Positions 26,229 through 35,830 are shown, numbered from the stretch's first letter. The stretch: DNA of 64,000 nucleotides from Acidobacteria bacterium Ga0077551 (GCA_001464545.1 LNFC01000022.1:124001-188000), one strand, 5' to 3'. Notes: generated by a model from the sequence alone, not told the origin. Translations and numbers: made by a program.

Positions 26229-28264
26229 CGCCCCTCGCGGCGCCAGGCGAGCAGCAGCATCAGGATGAGGGCTGCGGCCGCGAGGATACCCGGCAGCAGC
26301 GGCTGGCTGGTGGACGAGCGCACGGCATATGCATCTCGCTCGCGCAGGCCGATCCAGTCATTGCCTGCGGCGGTGCGCTGGTTGCCGATGCGGCGGATTT
26401 CCGGAAGGTTGGTGCCCGCCGCGTTGAGGCGCAGCACGCCGCCGCCGGTGGCGCGCGAGACGGGCTCTAGGATGTCCGCCGTGGAGGTCAGGTCGGCATA
26501 TTCCCGGGGGTTGGCCGGGCCGTTCAGCGCAATCGCCTCAAGCCCGCCGGACCGGGCGCGGTAGATGCCGAGCTCGTCGATCGGTGTTTCCGCCGCGAAG
26601 GTGCCCGGGCCCCGGTTCACCCAGTTGGGGCGCAGCGTGCCGCCCTCCGGCGTCTCGATTTCCAGCGGCGGGGCGGAGTCGAGCAGCGTGCGCAGCTCCA
26701 CCGTCGCCTTGCCGCCTTCGGCCTGGATGGAGAGGCGGCGCTCTTCCAGTTCCGGCTCCTTCATCATCCAGTGCACCATGCGCCGGATCAGTTCGGCAAA
26801 GGGTCCGCCGCCATCATGCCCGCTCGCCCAGAGCCAGATCTGGTCGGACATCAGCATCCCGACACGGCCCTTTTCGACACGGTCCACGATCAGCAGCGGG
26901 CGGCCTTCCGGCCCGGCGATCAGGACATCTCCCGCCACGGCATCGGCCTCGATATAGCGCATCCACTCGCCCCACTGTGTATCGTCCAGCGGCGCGGTGA
27001 CGGAGTGGCGCTTGCCGGGCCCGGTCAGCTGCGGCTTGAAGCTCCCGGTACGGATCACACCGGTCGGGGTGGCCGGCAGCACCGAGGCGAGCGGCGATCG
27101 CGCAAGGCTGGCGGGGCCCGCAAACTGCTCGCCCGCGACGATCAGCAGCGCGCCGCCATCCGCCACATAGCGCGACATGTTGGCGAGGTAGGCCTGCGTG
27201 ATGACGCCCTGGCGCTCGTACTGGTCGAAGATGATGAGATCGAACTCAGTCAGCTTCTCCTCGAACAGTTCCTCGGTCGGGAAGGCGATCAGCGCCAGTT
27301 CCTCGGGGCGCGCATAGTCGGTCTTGAAGGGCGGTCTCAGGATCGTGAAGTGGACGAGGTCCACCGAAGGATCGGATTTCAGAAGGTCGCGCCAGACGCG
27401 GCCGGCCTGGTTCGGCTTGCCGGTGACCAGCAAAACGCGCAGGCGGTCGCGCACGCCGGCGATGGTCATCGCGGTGCGGTTGTTGGCGAGGGTCAGCTCT
27501 TCCGGCCCGGGCGCGGCCTCGATGACCACCATGTTCTCGCCGCGCCGCTCGATCTCGACGGGCAGGGGCGTGTCCTCGCCCGCCTTGACGCGGATACGCT
27601 CCGGCGCGCCGCCATTCAGCGAGACCTGCAGCTCCACCTCGCCGCCGCGCGGGTCTTCGACGCGTACGATGAGGTTGGCGCTCTCGCCGACGATGCCGAA
27701 GTTCGGCGCATTGACGATCCGCACGCTGCGGTCGCCCCGGTCCTCGTCGCCGGCGATCAGGCCGTGCAAGGGGCCGATCAGGTTCTCGACAAGCTCCGGG
27801 TCCGGAAGGTCGTGGATTTGGCCATCGGTGATGAAGATCGCGCCGGCGATCCGGTCGCGCGGCACGTCGGACATCAGCCCTTCCAGCGCGCCGTGCAGAT
27901 AGGTGCCGTCATCGCCGGGGCTGGTCTCCAGCGTGCGCACTTCCAGCGTCTTGTCCTCGGCGAGCCGCGCCGTCAGCGCCGCATAGGCGGCTTCGGCCGC
28001 CTTCGTGCGGTCGCCGAATTGCATGCTCTCGGAGCGGTCGAGGATCACGGCGGCGACCGAGGGCAGCGGCTCGCGCTCCTCATGCACCAGCGACGGATTG
28101 AGCAGCGCCGCCGACAGGAGCACGAGGCCGAGCGCGCGTGACAGCCAGGCCCGCCCGCGCAGTATGAGATAGGCCAGCCAGGCTAGCGCCGTCAGGCCAG
28201 CGATCGCCCAGAAGAGCGGCCAGCCGAGGAACGGCTCGAAACTGAGACGGACAGCCTCGTTCAT
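26225..28264 (-). CDS. Membrane protein with vWA-like and glutamine amidotransferase-like regions
   Basis: A 679-residue protein with two N-terminal transmembrane helices and one C-terminal helix (LLPGILAAAALILMLLLAW). A von Willebrand A-like segment contains the MIDAS sequence AVILDRSESMQFGDRT and IFITDGQIHDL. The later part (IIFDQYERQGVI, YVADGGALLIVAGEQFAGP) resembles class I glutamine amidotransferase-like folds seen in this family, without an obvious catalytic triad. It overlaps the DUF4159 gene by four bases and is the last gene of the moxR operon. MoxR-vWA systems act in assembly or activation of envelope or metal-dependent proteins; the client here is unknown. Confidence 0.8.
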   Translation of the reverse strand: MNEAVRLSFEPFLGWPLFWAIAGLTALAWLAYLILRGRAWLSRALGLVLLSAALLNPSLVHEEREPLPSVAAVILDRSESMQFGDRTKAAEAAYAALTARLAEDKTLEVRTLETSPGDDGTYLHGALEGLMSDVPRDRIAGAIFITDGQIHDLPDPELVENLIGPLHGLIAGDEDRGDRSVRIVNAPNFGIVGESANLIVRVEDPRGGEVELQVSLNGGAPERIRVKAGEDTPLPVEIERRGENMVVIEAAPGPEELTLANNRTAMTIAGVRDRLRVLLVTGKPNQAGRVWRDLLKSDPSVDLVHFTILRPPFKTDYARPEELALIAFPTEELFEEKLTEFDLIIFDQYERQGVITQAYLANMSRYVADGGALLIVAGEQFAGPASLARSPLASVLPATPTGVIRTGSFKPQLTGPGKRHSVTAPLDDTQWGEWMRYIEADAVAGDVLIAGPEGRPLLIVDRVEKGRVGMLMSDQIWLWASGHDGGGPFAELIRRMVHWMMKEPELEERRLSIQAEGGKATVELRTLLDSAPPLEIETPEGGTLRPNWVNRGPGTFAAETPIDELGIYRARSGGLEAIALNGPANPREYADLTSTADILEPVSRATGGGVLRLNAAGTNLPEIRRIGNQRTAAGNDWIGLRERDAYAVRSSTSQPLLPGILAAAALILMLLLAWRREGR

Positions 28265-31119
28265 TGCGGGCCTCCGTCCGGAATGCGGACGGGCAGGCGC
28301 GGATCGCGCGCATTGCCTTCATCTTCCCCCAAGCGTTCCAGCAACGCTGGAATGTGCACCTGGTCGTCCTTGTAGCTTCCCGTGAGCACATACATCACCA
28401 GGTTCACGCCGAACCGCCGCGCCGTCTCGCGCTGCTCGGCCCCTCCGTCTACGGAGTAAAGGTCACGGCCGTTCTCGTCCACCGCCCAGGCCGAGGCCCA
28501 GTCGGCATCGCCGATGAACAGCCGCGAGACGCCGTCCCCGCGCGGCGCCGCCGCGTCGCCCGCCTGCTCGATCCACAGCCGGCGTCCGGCAAACCGGCCG
28601 GGGAAATCATTGATAAGATAGAAGCTGCGCGACAATACATGGTTCTGCGGCACAGGCTGCAGCGGCGGCACGTCGAGCCCTTCGAGCAGCGTCTCGAGGC
28701 TCGTCACATCCGTCTGCGACCCTGCCGTCTCGCCCGCGCGCGTGTCGATCAACAGGGCGCCGCCGGAGCGGAGATATGCGTTGAGGCGCTGGACCGACTT
28801 GTCCGACAGCGGCGCGGCATTGCCCGGTACGTTGAAATAGATCAGCGGATAAAGCTCGAGCGCGTCCGTCTCGAGGTTCAGCGCATGTGGCTCGGCCGGT
28901 TCCACGGATGTCCGCATCAGGAGGATGTTGGAAATGCCGATCAGCCCGGCGCGGGTGCGCGCGTTCAGGGCATTGTCGGCCGTCTCGACATAGGCGAGCC
29001 GCATCTCGAGCGCGGCCTCCACCTGCTTCTGCGGCGCGCCGTTGCCGGGCAGGGGCACCACGCGGGACTGGGTCGAGACCGAGCGGTAGCTGCCATCCGG
29101 CATCAGCTGATAGTCATATTGTGCCAGCGCGCGCTCGGGCACGGCGAGGGAGACGGCCGCCAGCGCTGCAAAGCCGAGCGCGAGATTCGCCGCGCGCCGC
29201 TTCGGCAGGAAGGCGCGGAGCCGTCCGGCCACGAACAAGGCGATGAACAGGTCCAGCGCGAGCAGCGCCGCCGCAAAGCCGAGCAGCGGCCCCGCCAGCC
29301 GCAGCGAGCGCGCCTCGGCGTCGCCCAGCAGGCGCGCAGCGGCGGGCCACTCGCGGATCAGTTCCGGCTTGGCGCCCGCGCCGGCATTCAGCGCCCGCGT
29401 GCCCGCCGGGCCTTGATAGAGACCGGGCGGGTGGATCTCGGAGGGCACGGTCGTGATGAACTCTGTCGCCTTGATTGGCGCGGCGTTCGCGCTCGCGCCG
29501 GCGAGGCGTCCAAATCCGTCGAGCGTCAGCTGCGGCATGTAGGTGCCTTCGGTGTCTTCGATCGCCTCGCCGCGCCCGGCGGTGATCGCGCGGCGCAGCA
29601 TCTGTTCGAACAGGCCCGAATAGGCAAGGTCCGCCCAGTCCGGCCCGGCGGTGACATGGAACAGGATCAGCATGCCGCTGCCGCGCGCATCGGCGGTCAC
29701 CAGCGGCGAGCCATCCGACAGGCGCGCCCAGGTCTTGCGCGAGAGCTCCGGGTCCGGGGTCGCCAGCACCTGTTGCCGTATACGGACATCTTCCGGAATG
29801 GGCAGGCCAAAGAAGGGCGAGGACTCCGGAAATGCGGCAAGGCCCTGCGGCTCTTCCCAGGCGAGCGTGCCGCCCAGCGCGCGCGATGAGCGTCGCAAGC
29901 CTACCGGCAGCAACTCGTCGCCCTGCGCAGCGAGGCGCGGCCCGGCAAAGCGGATCAGCGCGCCGCCGTCTTCGACCCATTTGGTGAGGATCTCGACATC
30001 TGCCGCCGGAATCTGTCCGACGTCTGACAGGATGATCGCGTCCGGCGAGGTCGCCACGACGGTCTCGATATCGCCGCTGGAGATCGAGGCGAACGGCTCC
30101 AGCGCCTTGCGGATATAGTGCATGTCGGACAGCAGGGGCTGCGCCGCCGTGCCGGCATCGACGAGCCCTGCGCGCCGCGTGCGGTCGACCGAGTCCCAAA
30201 GCCAAACCGTGCCCGCGCCGGAGCGTCCGGTGACGTTGAACCGCGCGACGCGGGCGAGGGCGGCCGCCGGAATTTCGAACTCGGCGGCGGCCTGCGTTTC
30301 GCCGGCCTCAAACACCACTTCGCCGGACGCGATGGCCGAGCCGTCGCGCGTCTGCGCCGAGACGAAGGCGCGCGCCGTCCCGCGCGTATCGGCGCGCGCG
30401 AGGCGCACGGTAACCGCGTCGGTCTCGGCGGAGAGGCCGGTGATCGCCACCGGCCCTTCGGCGGGCGCGGCGAAAACCGTCAGCGGCGCGCGCGCGGAAA
30501 GGTCGGCGGCGAAGGCGGTGCCGCCGCCATCCTCAAGCCCGTCACTCGCCCAGAAAATCCGCGCGGGCTTCAGGCCCGAGGCGTCGAGCCGCTTCAGCGC
30601 GTCCGCCCGGTCGCTGCCCCAGGGCTGCGGCTGAAGCGTGCCGATCCGCTTGCCGAGATCGGCCTTCGAGAGGCGCACGGCGGGATCGGGATTGAGTTGC
30701 TGCGGCGCGGTCAGCAGCATGTGCACGGCAGTGTCGCGGTCGCCCGCGTCCAGCGTGGCGCTCGCGGCATTGGTCAGCTCGTTCCAGCGCGGCGCGGCTG
30801 GCCAGCCATTGTCGATGACGATCAGGATCGGGCCTTGCTCCGCTGTCTCGCCGCTGCGCGCGCCGGGCGCGTAGACCGGCTGCGACAGGCCGAGGATCGC
30901 GGCGAGAACTGCCAGTGTACGGATGAGCCAGACCCACCAGGGCGTCCGCGACGGCGTCTCTTCCACGGGCACCGCGCCGTCCAGCAGGCGCAGCGAGGGC
31001 AGCTCCACATTCTTCGGCGCGGGCGGCGTCGCGCGCAGCACCCACCAGATCAGGGGCAGGGCGACGAACGCCGCAAGCGCCCAGGGCGCGCCGAGGAGGA
31101 ATGGGCCAAGGGCTGTCAC
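28261..31119 (-). CDS. BatA/DUF4159 membrane protein
   Basis: A large 952-residue protein. The N-terminus has the BatA-type start (FLLGAPWALAAFVALPLIWWVLRATPP, in outline) with two membrane helices. The middle is an extracytoplasmic amidotransferase-like region (VEILTKWVEDGGALIRFAG). A membrane helix pair around residues 610-655 precedes the C-terminal DUF4159 domain (YDYQLMPDGSYRSV, LYPLIYFNVPG, SGGALLIDTRAGE). It overlaps both neighbours by four bases, so the operon is translationally coupled. The family is widespread in alphaproteobacteria but not functionally assigned. Confidence 0.88.
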   Translation of the reverse strand: MTALGPFLLGAPWALAAFVALPLIWWVLRATPPAPKNVELPSLRLLDGAVPVEETPSRTPWWVWLIRTLAVLAAILGLSQPVYAPGARSGETAEQGPILIVIDNGWPAAPRWNELTNAASATLDAGDRDTAVHMLLTAPQQLNPDPAVRLSKADLGKRIGTLQPQPWGSDRADALKRLDASGLKPARIFWASDGLEDGGGTAFAADLSARAPLTVFAAPAEGPVAITGLSAETDAVTVRLARADTRGTARAFVSAQTRDGSAIASGEVVFEAGETQAAAEFEIPAAALARVARFNVTGRSGAGTVWLWDSVDRTRRAGLVDAGTAAQPLLSDMHYIRKALEPFASISSGDIETVVATSPDAIILSDVGQIPAADVEILTKWVEDGGALIRFAGPRLAAQGDELLPVGLRRSSRALGGTLAWEEPQGLAAFPESSPFFGLPIPEDVRIRQQVLATPDPELSRKTWARLSDGSPLVTADARGSGMLILFHVTAGPDWADLAYSGLFEQMLRRAITAGRGEAIEDTEGTYMPQLTLDGFGRLAGASANAAPIKATEFITTVPSEIHPPGLYQGPAGTRALNAGAGAKPELIREWPAAARLLGDAEARSLRLAGPLLGFAAALLALDLFIALFVAGRLRAFLPKRRAANLALGFAALAAVSLAVPERALAQYDYQLMPDGSYRSVSTQSRVVPLPGNGAPQKQVEAALEMRLAYVETADNALNARTRAGLIGISNILLMRTSVEPAEPHALNLETDALELYPLIYFNVPGNAAPLSDKSVQRLNAYLRSGGALLIDTRAGETAGSQTDVTSLETLLEGLDVPPLQPVPQNHVLSRSFYLINDFPGRFAGRRLWIEQAGDAAAPRGDGVSRLFIGDADWASAWAVDENGRDLYSVDGGAEQRETARRFGVNLVMYVLTGSYKDDQVHIPALLERLGEDEGNARDPRLPVRIPDGGPQ

Positions 31120-31982
31120 CGTGCGGCCCCGAAGCGTTCGAGTTCAGCCTTCAGCCGCGCCGCGCTTTCGAGTCCTGGCGCGCCGGTGACGTGCGATACA
31201 AAGCCCCAGCCCATGCGCCGCGCGAGGTCTTCGAGGCCAGCGCGCTGAGCGGCGAAGCGGCGCTGGTATTCCTCGCGCATCGTCTCGGCGCGTCCGAGGA
31301 TGCGGTCGATCGCGGCGCCGGGGCGCGAGAGCTTGACGCGGCCTTCATACGGAAAGTCCACTTCGGCCGGGGCCGAGACGGCCAGCAGCACACCTTCCGG
31401 GCATTTGCCCGCCAGCGGCGCCAGCCGCGCCGTCCATTCCGGGACCGGATCATAGAAATCGGACGCGATGATCAGGGTTGCCGCTGCGCGCGGGGGCGCT
31501 GGAAAGTTCCCGCCGGTGCCGCGCAGCAGGTCGTTCGCCAGCCGGTCCACGGCGCGCTTGCCAAAGCTCGGCCGCCGCCCGGTGCCGAGCGAGCCGATCC
31601 GCTCGCCTTCGCGCGACATCGGAATCGCCATCGTCAGCATCAGGAGGATTGCCTCCTCCGCCTTTGTGCGCAGGTCGCCCTCGCCCTTCCAGCGGAAGCC
31701 GGGGTGGTCGTCCGCCCAGAACATCACGGTGCGTGCGGTTTCCAGTTCGGTCTCGCGCACATAGAGGTCGTCGCCCTTGGCCGAGCGGCGCCAGTCGATT
31801 CGTCCGGCATCGTCTTCCTGCGCATAGCGCCGGTATTGCCAGAAGGTCTCGCCGCCTCCGGCGCGCCGCCTTCCCGCGGAGCCGATATGCGCCGCCTCCG
31901 AGGCCTCCGCCTTGAAGTTCAGCCCCGGCAATTGCCGGGCGAGGCGTTCGGCTTCAGCGCGAAGATCGGCGGCGGGGGTCAT
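31116..31982 (-). CDS. DUF58 domain protein
   Basis: A 288-residue DUF58 protein, a vWA-related family linked to MoxR ATPases. The diagnostic region is RRRAGGGETFWQYRRYAQEDDAGRIDWRRSAKGDDLYVRE, in outline, with the conserved D-x-R-x-I-D-W-R pattern. A later segment, LIIASDFYDPVPEW, fits the vWA-like fold. No membrane helix is seen. It is coupled by four-base overlaps to the lipoprotein gene upstream and the DUF4159 gene downstream. Confidence 0.9.
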   Translation of the reverse strand: MTPAADLRAEAERLARQLPGLNFKAEASEAAHIGSAGRRRAGGGETFWQYRRYAQEDDAGRIDWRRSAKGDDLYVRETELETARTVMFWADDHPGFRWKGEGDLRTKAEEAILLMLTMAIPMSREGERIGSLGTGRRPSFGKRAVDRLANDLLRGTGGNFPAPPRAAATLIIASDFYDPVPEWTARLAPLAGKCPEGVLLAVSAPAEVDFPYEGRVKLSRPGAAIDRILGRAETMREEYQRRFAAQRAGLEDLARRMGWGFVSHVTGAPGLESAARLKAELERFGAAR

Positions 31983-32371
31983 CCGGCCGCGTTGGCCACG
32001 CAGGCATCCGCAGCGGCAATTCCGGCCGCAACCTTCTCGTCCGTCATCGCGCTCGGCGAGGCGGGTGCGGCCGGCGGTAGCGTCTCGGAACCCGGATCGT
32101 TCGCCTTCAACATGCCGAGCAGGCGTGCGCCCTCATCGCGGAGCCGATTCGTTTCCGCTTCGTACTCTGCAGCACCCTTGCCCGCCGGCAGCAGGATCAC
32201 CGCGCGCTGATCGTCGCGGAAGCGGGCGAGCGCATAGGCTTGCACCGCTGCGCCGCGCACGACATCGCGGCAAGCCCAGGGCGCTGCGACTTCGGCCGGC
32301 GCGTCCGCTACAGGCGTGGTGCACGCCGTGGCCGCGAGCAACACAGCTGCCATCATCAGGCGCGTGATCAT
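31979..32371 (-). CDS. Small lipoprotein of the moxR operon
   Basis: A 130-residue predicted lipoprotein: MITRLMMAAVLLAATAC with a lipobox (LAATAC) that makes Cys17 the lipidated residue. The mature part is Ala-rich with cysteines in PWACRDVV and ADACVANAAG that could form a disulfide. I recognise no family. It overlaps moxR and the DUF58 gene by four bases each, so it is part of the same translationally coupled operon and probably acts with it in the periplasm. Confidence 0.78.
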   Translation of the reverse strand: MITRLMMAAVLLAATACTTPVADAPAEVAAPWACRDVVRGAAVQAYALARFRDDQRAVILLPAGKGAAEYEAETNRLRDEGARLLGMLKANDPGSETLPPAAPASPSAMTDEKVAAGIAAADACVANAAG

Positions 32372-33366
32372 CCCGCTTTCCTCGCAAGGTCATTGATCAG
32401 ATCACTGAGCTTCGGCGCCTCGCCCGTCGGGTCATAGCGCATCGACATCCGGTGTCCGAGGCAGGGCTCGGCGAGGGCCTCGACATCTTCCATCGACGGG
32501 GCGAGGCGTCCGCGCAGCAGGGCGCGCGAGCGCGCCGCCAGCATCAGCGCCTGTCCGGCGCGCGGGGACGGGCCCCAGTCGACGAGACGCTTCACGCGCG
32601 CATCGCTTGTCTGCTCGGGCCGTGCTTCGCGGATCAGGTTCAGGATCGCGCCGACGATTTTCTCGCCCACCGGCATCTGGCGCACCAGCGCCTGGATCGC
32701 CATCAGGCGTCCGGCGTCGAGGGCCGGGCGCACCGGTGCGTCGCTGCCGCGCGTCGTCTCGATCAGGATGCGCCGCTCGGTGTCGAGGTCCGGATAGGTC
32801 ACGTCGACTTTCAGGAGGAACCGGTCAAGCTGCGCTTCGGGGAGGGGATAGGTGCCTTCCTGCTCGATCGGGTTTTGTGTCGCGAGCACGTGGAACGGCG
32901 CGGGCAGGTCATGGCGCACGCCGGCCACCGTCACGTGTTTCTCCTGCATCGCCTGCAGCAGGGCAGACTGGGTGCGGGGCGAAGCGCGGTTGATCTCGTC
33001 GGCCATCAGCAACTGCGTGAACACCGGGCCCTTGAGGAAGCGGAAAGTCCGCTGTCCGCCCGGGCTCTCGTCCAGCACCTCGGAGCCGAGAATGTCGGAG
33101 GGCATCAGGTCGGGCGTGAACTGGATGCGCTGGTTGGCAAGGCCGAGGGCGGTTCCCATCGCTTCCACGAGGCGTGTCTTGGCGAGGCCCGGCGCGCCGA
33201 TCAGCAGCGCGTGACCGCCGGCCAGAACCGCCGCCAGCGCCAGCTCGATCACCCGCTCCTGGCCAAAGATGGCCCGGCCGATTTCGGACTTCACGCGGGC
33301 CAGCGCTTCGGTCGCGGCATCGGCGTCCGCCACGGCGGTTTCAGGACTTAATGTTGTATCGGCCAT
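32368..33366 (-). CDS. MoxR-family AAA+ ATPase
   Basis: A 332-residue MoxR chaperone-like ATPase. Walker A is GAPGLAKT at about residues 57-64, and Walker B is LLMADEINRASPRTQ with the pre-sensor sequence MQEKHVTV. Sensor 1 is LATQNPIEQEGTYPLPEAQLDRF, in outline. The start ATG (MADTTLS) has GAGG close upstream; a GTG 24 bases earlier is possible. It is the first gene of a five-gene overlapping operon with a lipoprotein, DUF58, DUF4159 and vWA-like genes. A palindrome in the divergent promoter region may regulate it. Confidence 0.93.
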   Translation of the reverse strand: MADTTLSPETAVADADAATEALARVKSEIGRAIFGQERVIELALAAVLAGGHALLIGAPGLAKTRLVEAMGTALGLANQRIQFTPDLMPSDILGSEVLDESPGGQRTFRFLKGPVFTQLLMADEINRASPRTQSALLQAMQEKHVTVAGVRHDLPAPFHVLATQNPIEQEGTYPLPEAQLDRFLLKVDVTYPDLDTERRILIETTRGSDAPVRPALDAGRLMAIQALVRQMPVGEKIVGAILNLIREARPEQTSDARVKRLVDWGPSPRAGQALMLAARSRALLRGRLAPSMEDVEALAEPCLGHRMSMRYDPTGEAPKLSDLINDLARKAG

Positions 33367-33399
33367 TTCGCCTCGGTTCTCCGGCTTCACGTCGTCTCG

Positions 33400-33417
33400 T
33401 TACAAGCCTATTTGTAA
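33400..33417. promoter_or_regulatory. Palindrome in the moxR / DUF1285 divergent promoter
   Basis: TTACAA-gcctat-TTGTAA is a perfect inverted repeat with 6-bp arms between the divergent moxR operon and the DUF1285 gene. Its location between two start regions suggests an operator shared by both directions. Confidence 0.45.
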
Positions 33418-33441
33418 GGCGTGATTTTGGCGGAGAAAGAT

Positions 33442-34029
33442 GTGACATCCAGCCCCGGCAGCAGTTTTGGCCTCGAAGACACGCTTAAGGCCATCCTGCC
33501 GGAAGGCAAGTTCGCGGGCCCGCTGCCGCCGGTTCACCTATGGAATCCGGAAAAGTGCGGCGATATCGGCATGGAAATCCGCGCTGATGGCAGCTGGTGG
33601 CACGAAGGCGGCCGCATCACGCGCGAGCGGCTGGTCAAACTGTTCTCCCGCATCCTGCGCAAGGACGAGGACGGCGTCACCTATCTCGTCACGCCCTACG
33701 AGAGAGTGACCGTGAAGGTCGAAGACGCCCCGTTCCTTGCCATACGGGTAGACCGGACGGGCGATCCCGGACCGGACCAGGCGCTGACCTTTCTCACCAA
33801 TCTCGACTACCAGACCACCGCCGGCCCGGACGCCGCCTTGCGCGTCGAGACCGACCCGGCCACCGGCGAGCCGTCGCCCTACGTCCTCGTGCGCGGACGC
33901 CTCGAGGCGAAGCTGACGCGCCCGGTCTTCTACGAACTGGTGGACATGGCGGTATCCGCGCCTGACGGAACGGACTGCCTCGGCGTCTGGAGCCAGGGTG
34001 TCTTCTTTCCCCTCGGCCCGGCGGCCTGA
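33442..34029 (+). CDS. DUF1285 protein
   Basis: A 195-residue protein of the DUF1285 family. Typical segments are PPVHLWNPEKCGDIGMEI, DGSWWHEGGRITRERLVKLFSRIL (in outline), TPYERVTVKVEDAPFLAI and FYELVDMAVSAPDGTDCLGVWSQG. The family is cytoplasmic and uncharacterised. The GTG used here has GGAG six bases upstream; a GTG 21 bases earlier is an alternative. It is divergent from moxR and followed eight bases later by the Nudix gene, probably as one unit. Confidence 0.82.
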   Translation: MTSSPGSSFGLEDTLKAILPEGKFAGPLPPVHLWNPEKCGDIGMEIRADGSWWHEGGRITRERLVKLFSRILRKDEDGVTYLVTPYERVTVKVEDAPFLAIRVDRTGDPGPDQALTFLTNLDYQTTAGPDAALRVETDPATGEPSPYVLVRGRLEAKLTRPVFYELVDMAVSAPDGTDCLGVWSQGVFFPLGPAA

Positions 34030-34037
34030 GGCAGTCC

Positions 34038-34661
34038 ATGTCCTATTCCGGTCTCGACGATTTCATTGAGCGCGTGCGCGTGCGCCTCGACCCGCCCCTC
34101 GGGGATGGCCGCCTGATCGAGAGCGGCGACATGGATTTCCTCACCCCCGACGAAGTCGCGATCATCCGCCCCGCCGCTGTCCTGTTCGGCGTCATCCCCC
34201 GCCGGGAAGGGGCGACGGCCCTCCTCACCCTGCGCCCGACCACGATGGCCGACCATGCCGGCCAGGTCGCGCTGCCCGGCGGCAAGGTCGACCCGATCGA
34301 TCTCGACGAGGTCGCCGCCGCCTTGCGGGAGGCGCACGAAGAAGTCGGCATCGCCCCGCAGGACGTCGACGTCCTCGGCAAGGGCGCGCCCTACATCACC
34401 GGCACCCGCTACCGGATCACCCCGGTCATCGGTCTCTTGCCGCATGATTTCGTCCCCGTGCCGGAGCCGGGCGAAGTCGCTGCCGTGTTCGAAACCCCGC
34501 TCGAATTCCTGATGAACGCGGCCAACCACACCGCCGCCGAAACCTTCTACAAGGGCAAGAACCGGCGCTATTACGAGATGCCGCACAACGGCTACCGCAT
34601 CTGGGGCGTCACCGCCGGCATCATCCGCCGCCTTTACCAGACGCTTTACGAGAGCGACTAA
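34038..34661 (+). CDS. Nudix hydrolase, CoA pyrophosphatase-like
   Basis: A 207-residue Nudix hydrolase. The Nudix box is GGKVDPIDLDEVAAALREAHEEVGI, in outline, preceded by HAGQVALPGGK, the extra motif characteristic of CoA pyrophosphatases. It probably hydrolyses CoA or acyl-CoA to 3',5'-ADP and phosphopantetheine. The C-terminus, GYRIWGVTAGIIRRL, is also family-typical. It is spaced eight bases from the DUF1285 gene, and a weak terminator-like structure lies downstream. Confidence 0.9.
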   Translation: MSYSGLDDFIERVRVRLDPPLGDGRLIESGDMDFLTPDEVAIIRPAAVLFGVIPRREGATALLTLRPTTMADHAGQVALPGGKVDPIDLDEVAAALREAHEEVGIAPQDVDVLGKGAPYITGTRYRITPVIGLLPHDFVPVPEPGEVAAVFETPLEFLMNAANHTAAETFYKGKNRRYYEMPHNGYRIWGVTAGIIRRLYQTLYESD

Positions 34662-34709
34662 GGTTTCGCTGCAGGCGCTGAAATCTCAACGATGCAGGGG
34701 CACGAAACG

Positions 34710-34733
34710 GTTGGCGTTCAAGAAAACGCTAAC
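34710..34733. terminator. Stem-loop between the convergent Nudix and ompW genes
   Basis: GTTGGCGTT and AACGCTAAC pair over 9 bp with one G-T/G-U wobble. An outer AGGGGC / GCCCCT pairing may extend it. It sits midway between two convergent stops, so it may terminate both; the T-run is poor. Confidence 0.4.
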
Positions 34734-34762
34734 AGCCCCGCGCCCCTGATCTTGGTGTCGGC

Positions 34763-35482
34763 CTAGAATTTGTAACCCAGGCCAATCCCGGCGACGATCG
34801 GATTGATGTCGACATCTGCGTTGACGCGTGCGCCGAGCGCAGTTGAGAAGTCGACGGTCACGTCAGGGTTGATCCAGATCTTCTTGACGTCGGCGTTCAG
34901 AGCCCAGCCGCCCGGTTGGCCATCCAGATCATAGTCGATTCCGGCCTGCAGGGCAGGGCCGAAGCTCGGGTCATAGTCGATCCCGTCCGCAACTGGACCT
35001 TCGTCCGCGTTGAAGAAGAAAGTCGCATTCACGCCGGCGCCAATATACGGCTTGAGTCGTCCGTCGGTATTGAAATGGTATTGCAGCGTCAGTGTGGGCG
35101 GAAGCAGCCAGACGTCGCCGAGATCGACGGTCGCGTTGGTGAGTGCGCCTGGCACGGTCACGTTGACGGCGCTCACGTCGTGGGGTGTGACGCCCAGAAT
35201 AATTTCCGCCGCAATATTGTCGGTGAAGAAGTAGCTGATGTCGAGTTCGGGCACGTATTGATCCCCGATGTCCACGCTTCCTGCCAGGGCGGTGCCAGAC
35301 GTTGAGAGGCTTGCGCTCTCGTCGGGCAGAACGCCAAGGACCCGGCCGCGGATCATCCAGGGGTTCTCGTCAGCGTGGGCAGCAGGGGCGAATGCAAACG
35401 CCGCCGCGACTGCTCCCGCAGCCGCCACCGGGCTCGCGAGCGTGGTTGTCGTCATCAGGGCGCCGCACAAAAGGGATCGCAT
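34763..35482 (-). CDS. ompW: OmpW-family outer membrane protein
   Basis: A beta-barrel of the OmpW/AlkL family, 239 residues with a signal peptide ending near APAAHA-DEN. Family marks are WMIRGRVLGVLPDE at the first strand, PELDISYFFTDNIAAEIILG, WLLPPTLTLQYHF, LKPYIGAGVNATFFF and the C-terminal AGIGLGYKF ending in Phe, needed for outer-membrane insertion. Such porins pass small hydrophobic molecules. The ATG chosen has GGAGG six bases upstream; an ATG 21 bases earlier is in frame but lies over the ribosome-binding site. Confidence 0.93.
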   Translation of the reverse strand: MRSLLCGALMTTTTLASPVAAAGAVAAAFAFAPAAHADENPWMIRGRVLGVLPDESASLSTSGTALAGSVDIGDQYVPELDISYFFTDNIAAEIILGVTPHDVSAVNVTVPGALTNATVDLGDVWLLPPTLTLQYHFNTDGRLKPYIGAGVNATFFFNADEGPVADGIDYDPSFGPALQAGIDYDLDGQPGGWALNADVKKIWINPDVTVDFSTALGARVNADVDINPIVAGIGLGYKF

Positions 35483-35830
35483 GGAATACCTCCAGGTTTT
35501 CATCGTCGAATGAAAAGACCGGCGTCAAAGCCAATCCTTGCTGCAAACATCATGTTTGCCAGTGCGGCGCATGTAGCATCGAGAAACGGCAGCAATAGTC
35601 GTTTTGACCAATATTCATTCAGGTTAATCAAACAGTCATGCAGACGTAATGTTGGGCCAGTTTTGAACTATACTTGCTTCTGTTGACGCTCTTCCCCTGC
35701 ACTTGGCGCCCCTGGGCGTGTTTCCCCTGAGGTTATCGGTTTCAGGGTTTCTCAAGCCTCTGCGCGCCTCTATGTAGACAGAAGGGGCTGGACTGACGGG
35801 AGCCCGGAACCAAAACAGGATCGTGCACAA
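35483..35830. other. Intergenic region between divergent ompW and DUF6111 genes
   Basis: About 350 bases, AT-richer than the surroundings, holding the promoters of both divergent genes. A degenerate FNR-like sequence (TTCAG-N4-ATCAA at 35618-35631) was noticed but differs from the consensus at two positions of one half. No gene is supported here. Confidence 0.55.

Noticed and set aside
35618..35631. FNR-like box TTCAG-N4-ATCAA near ompW
   Set aside because: Two mismatches in one half-site; not convincing without a matching genome-wide pattern.
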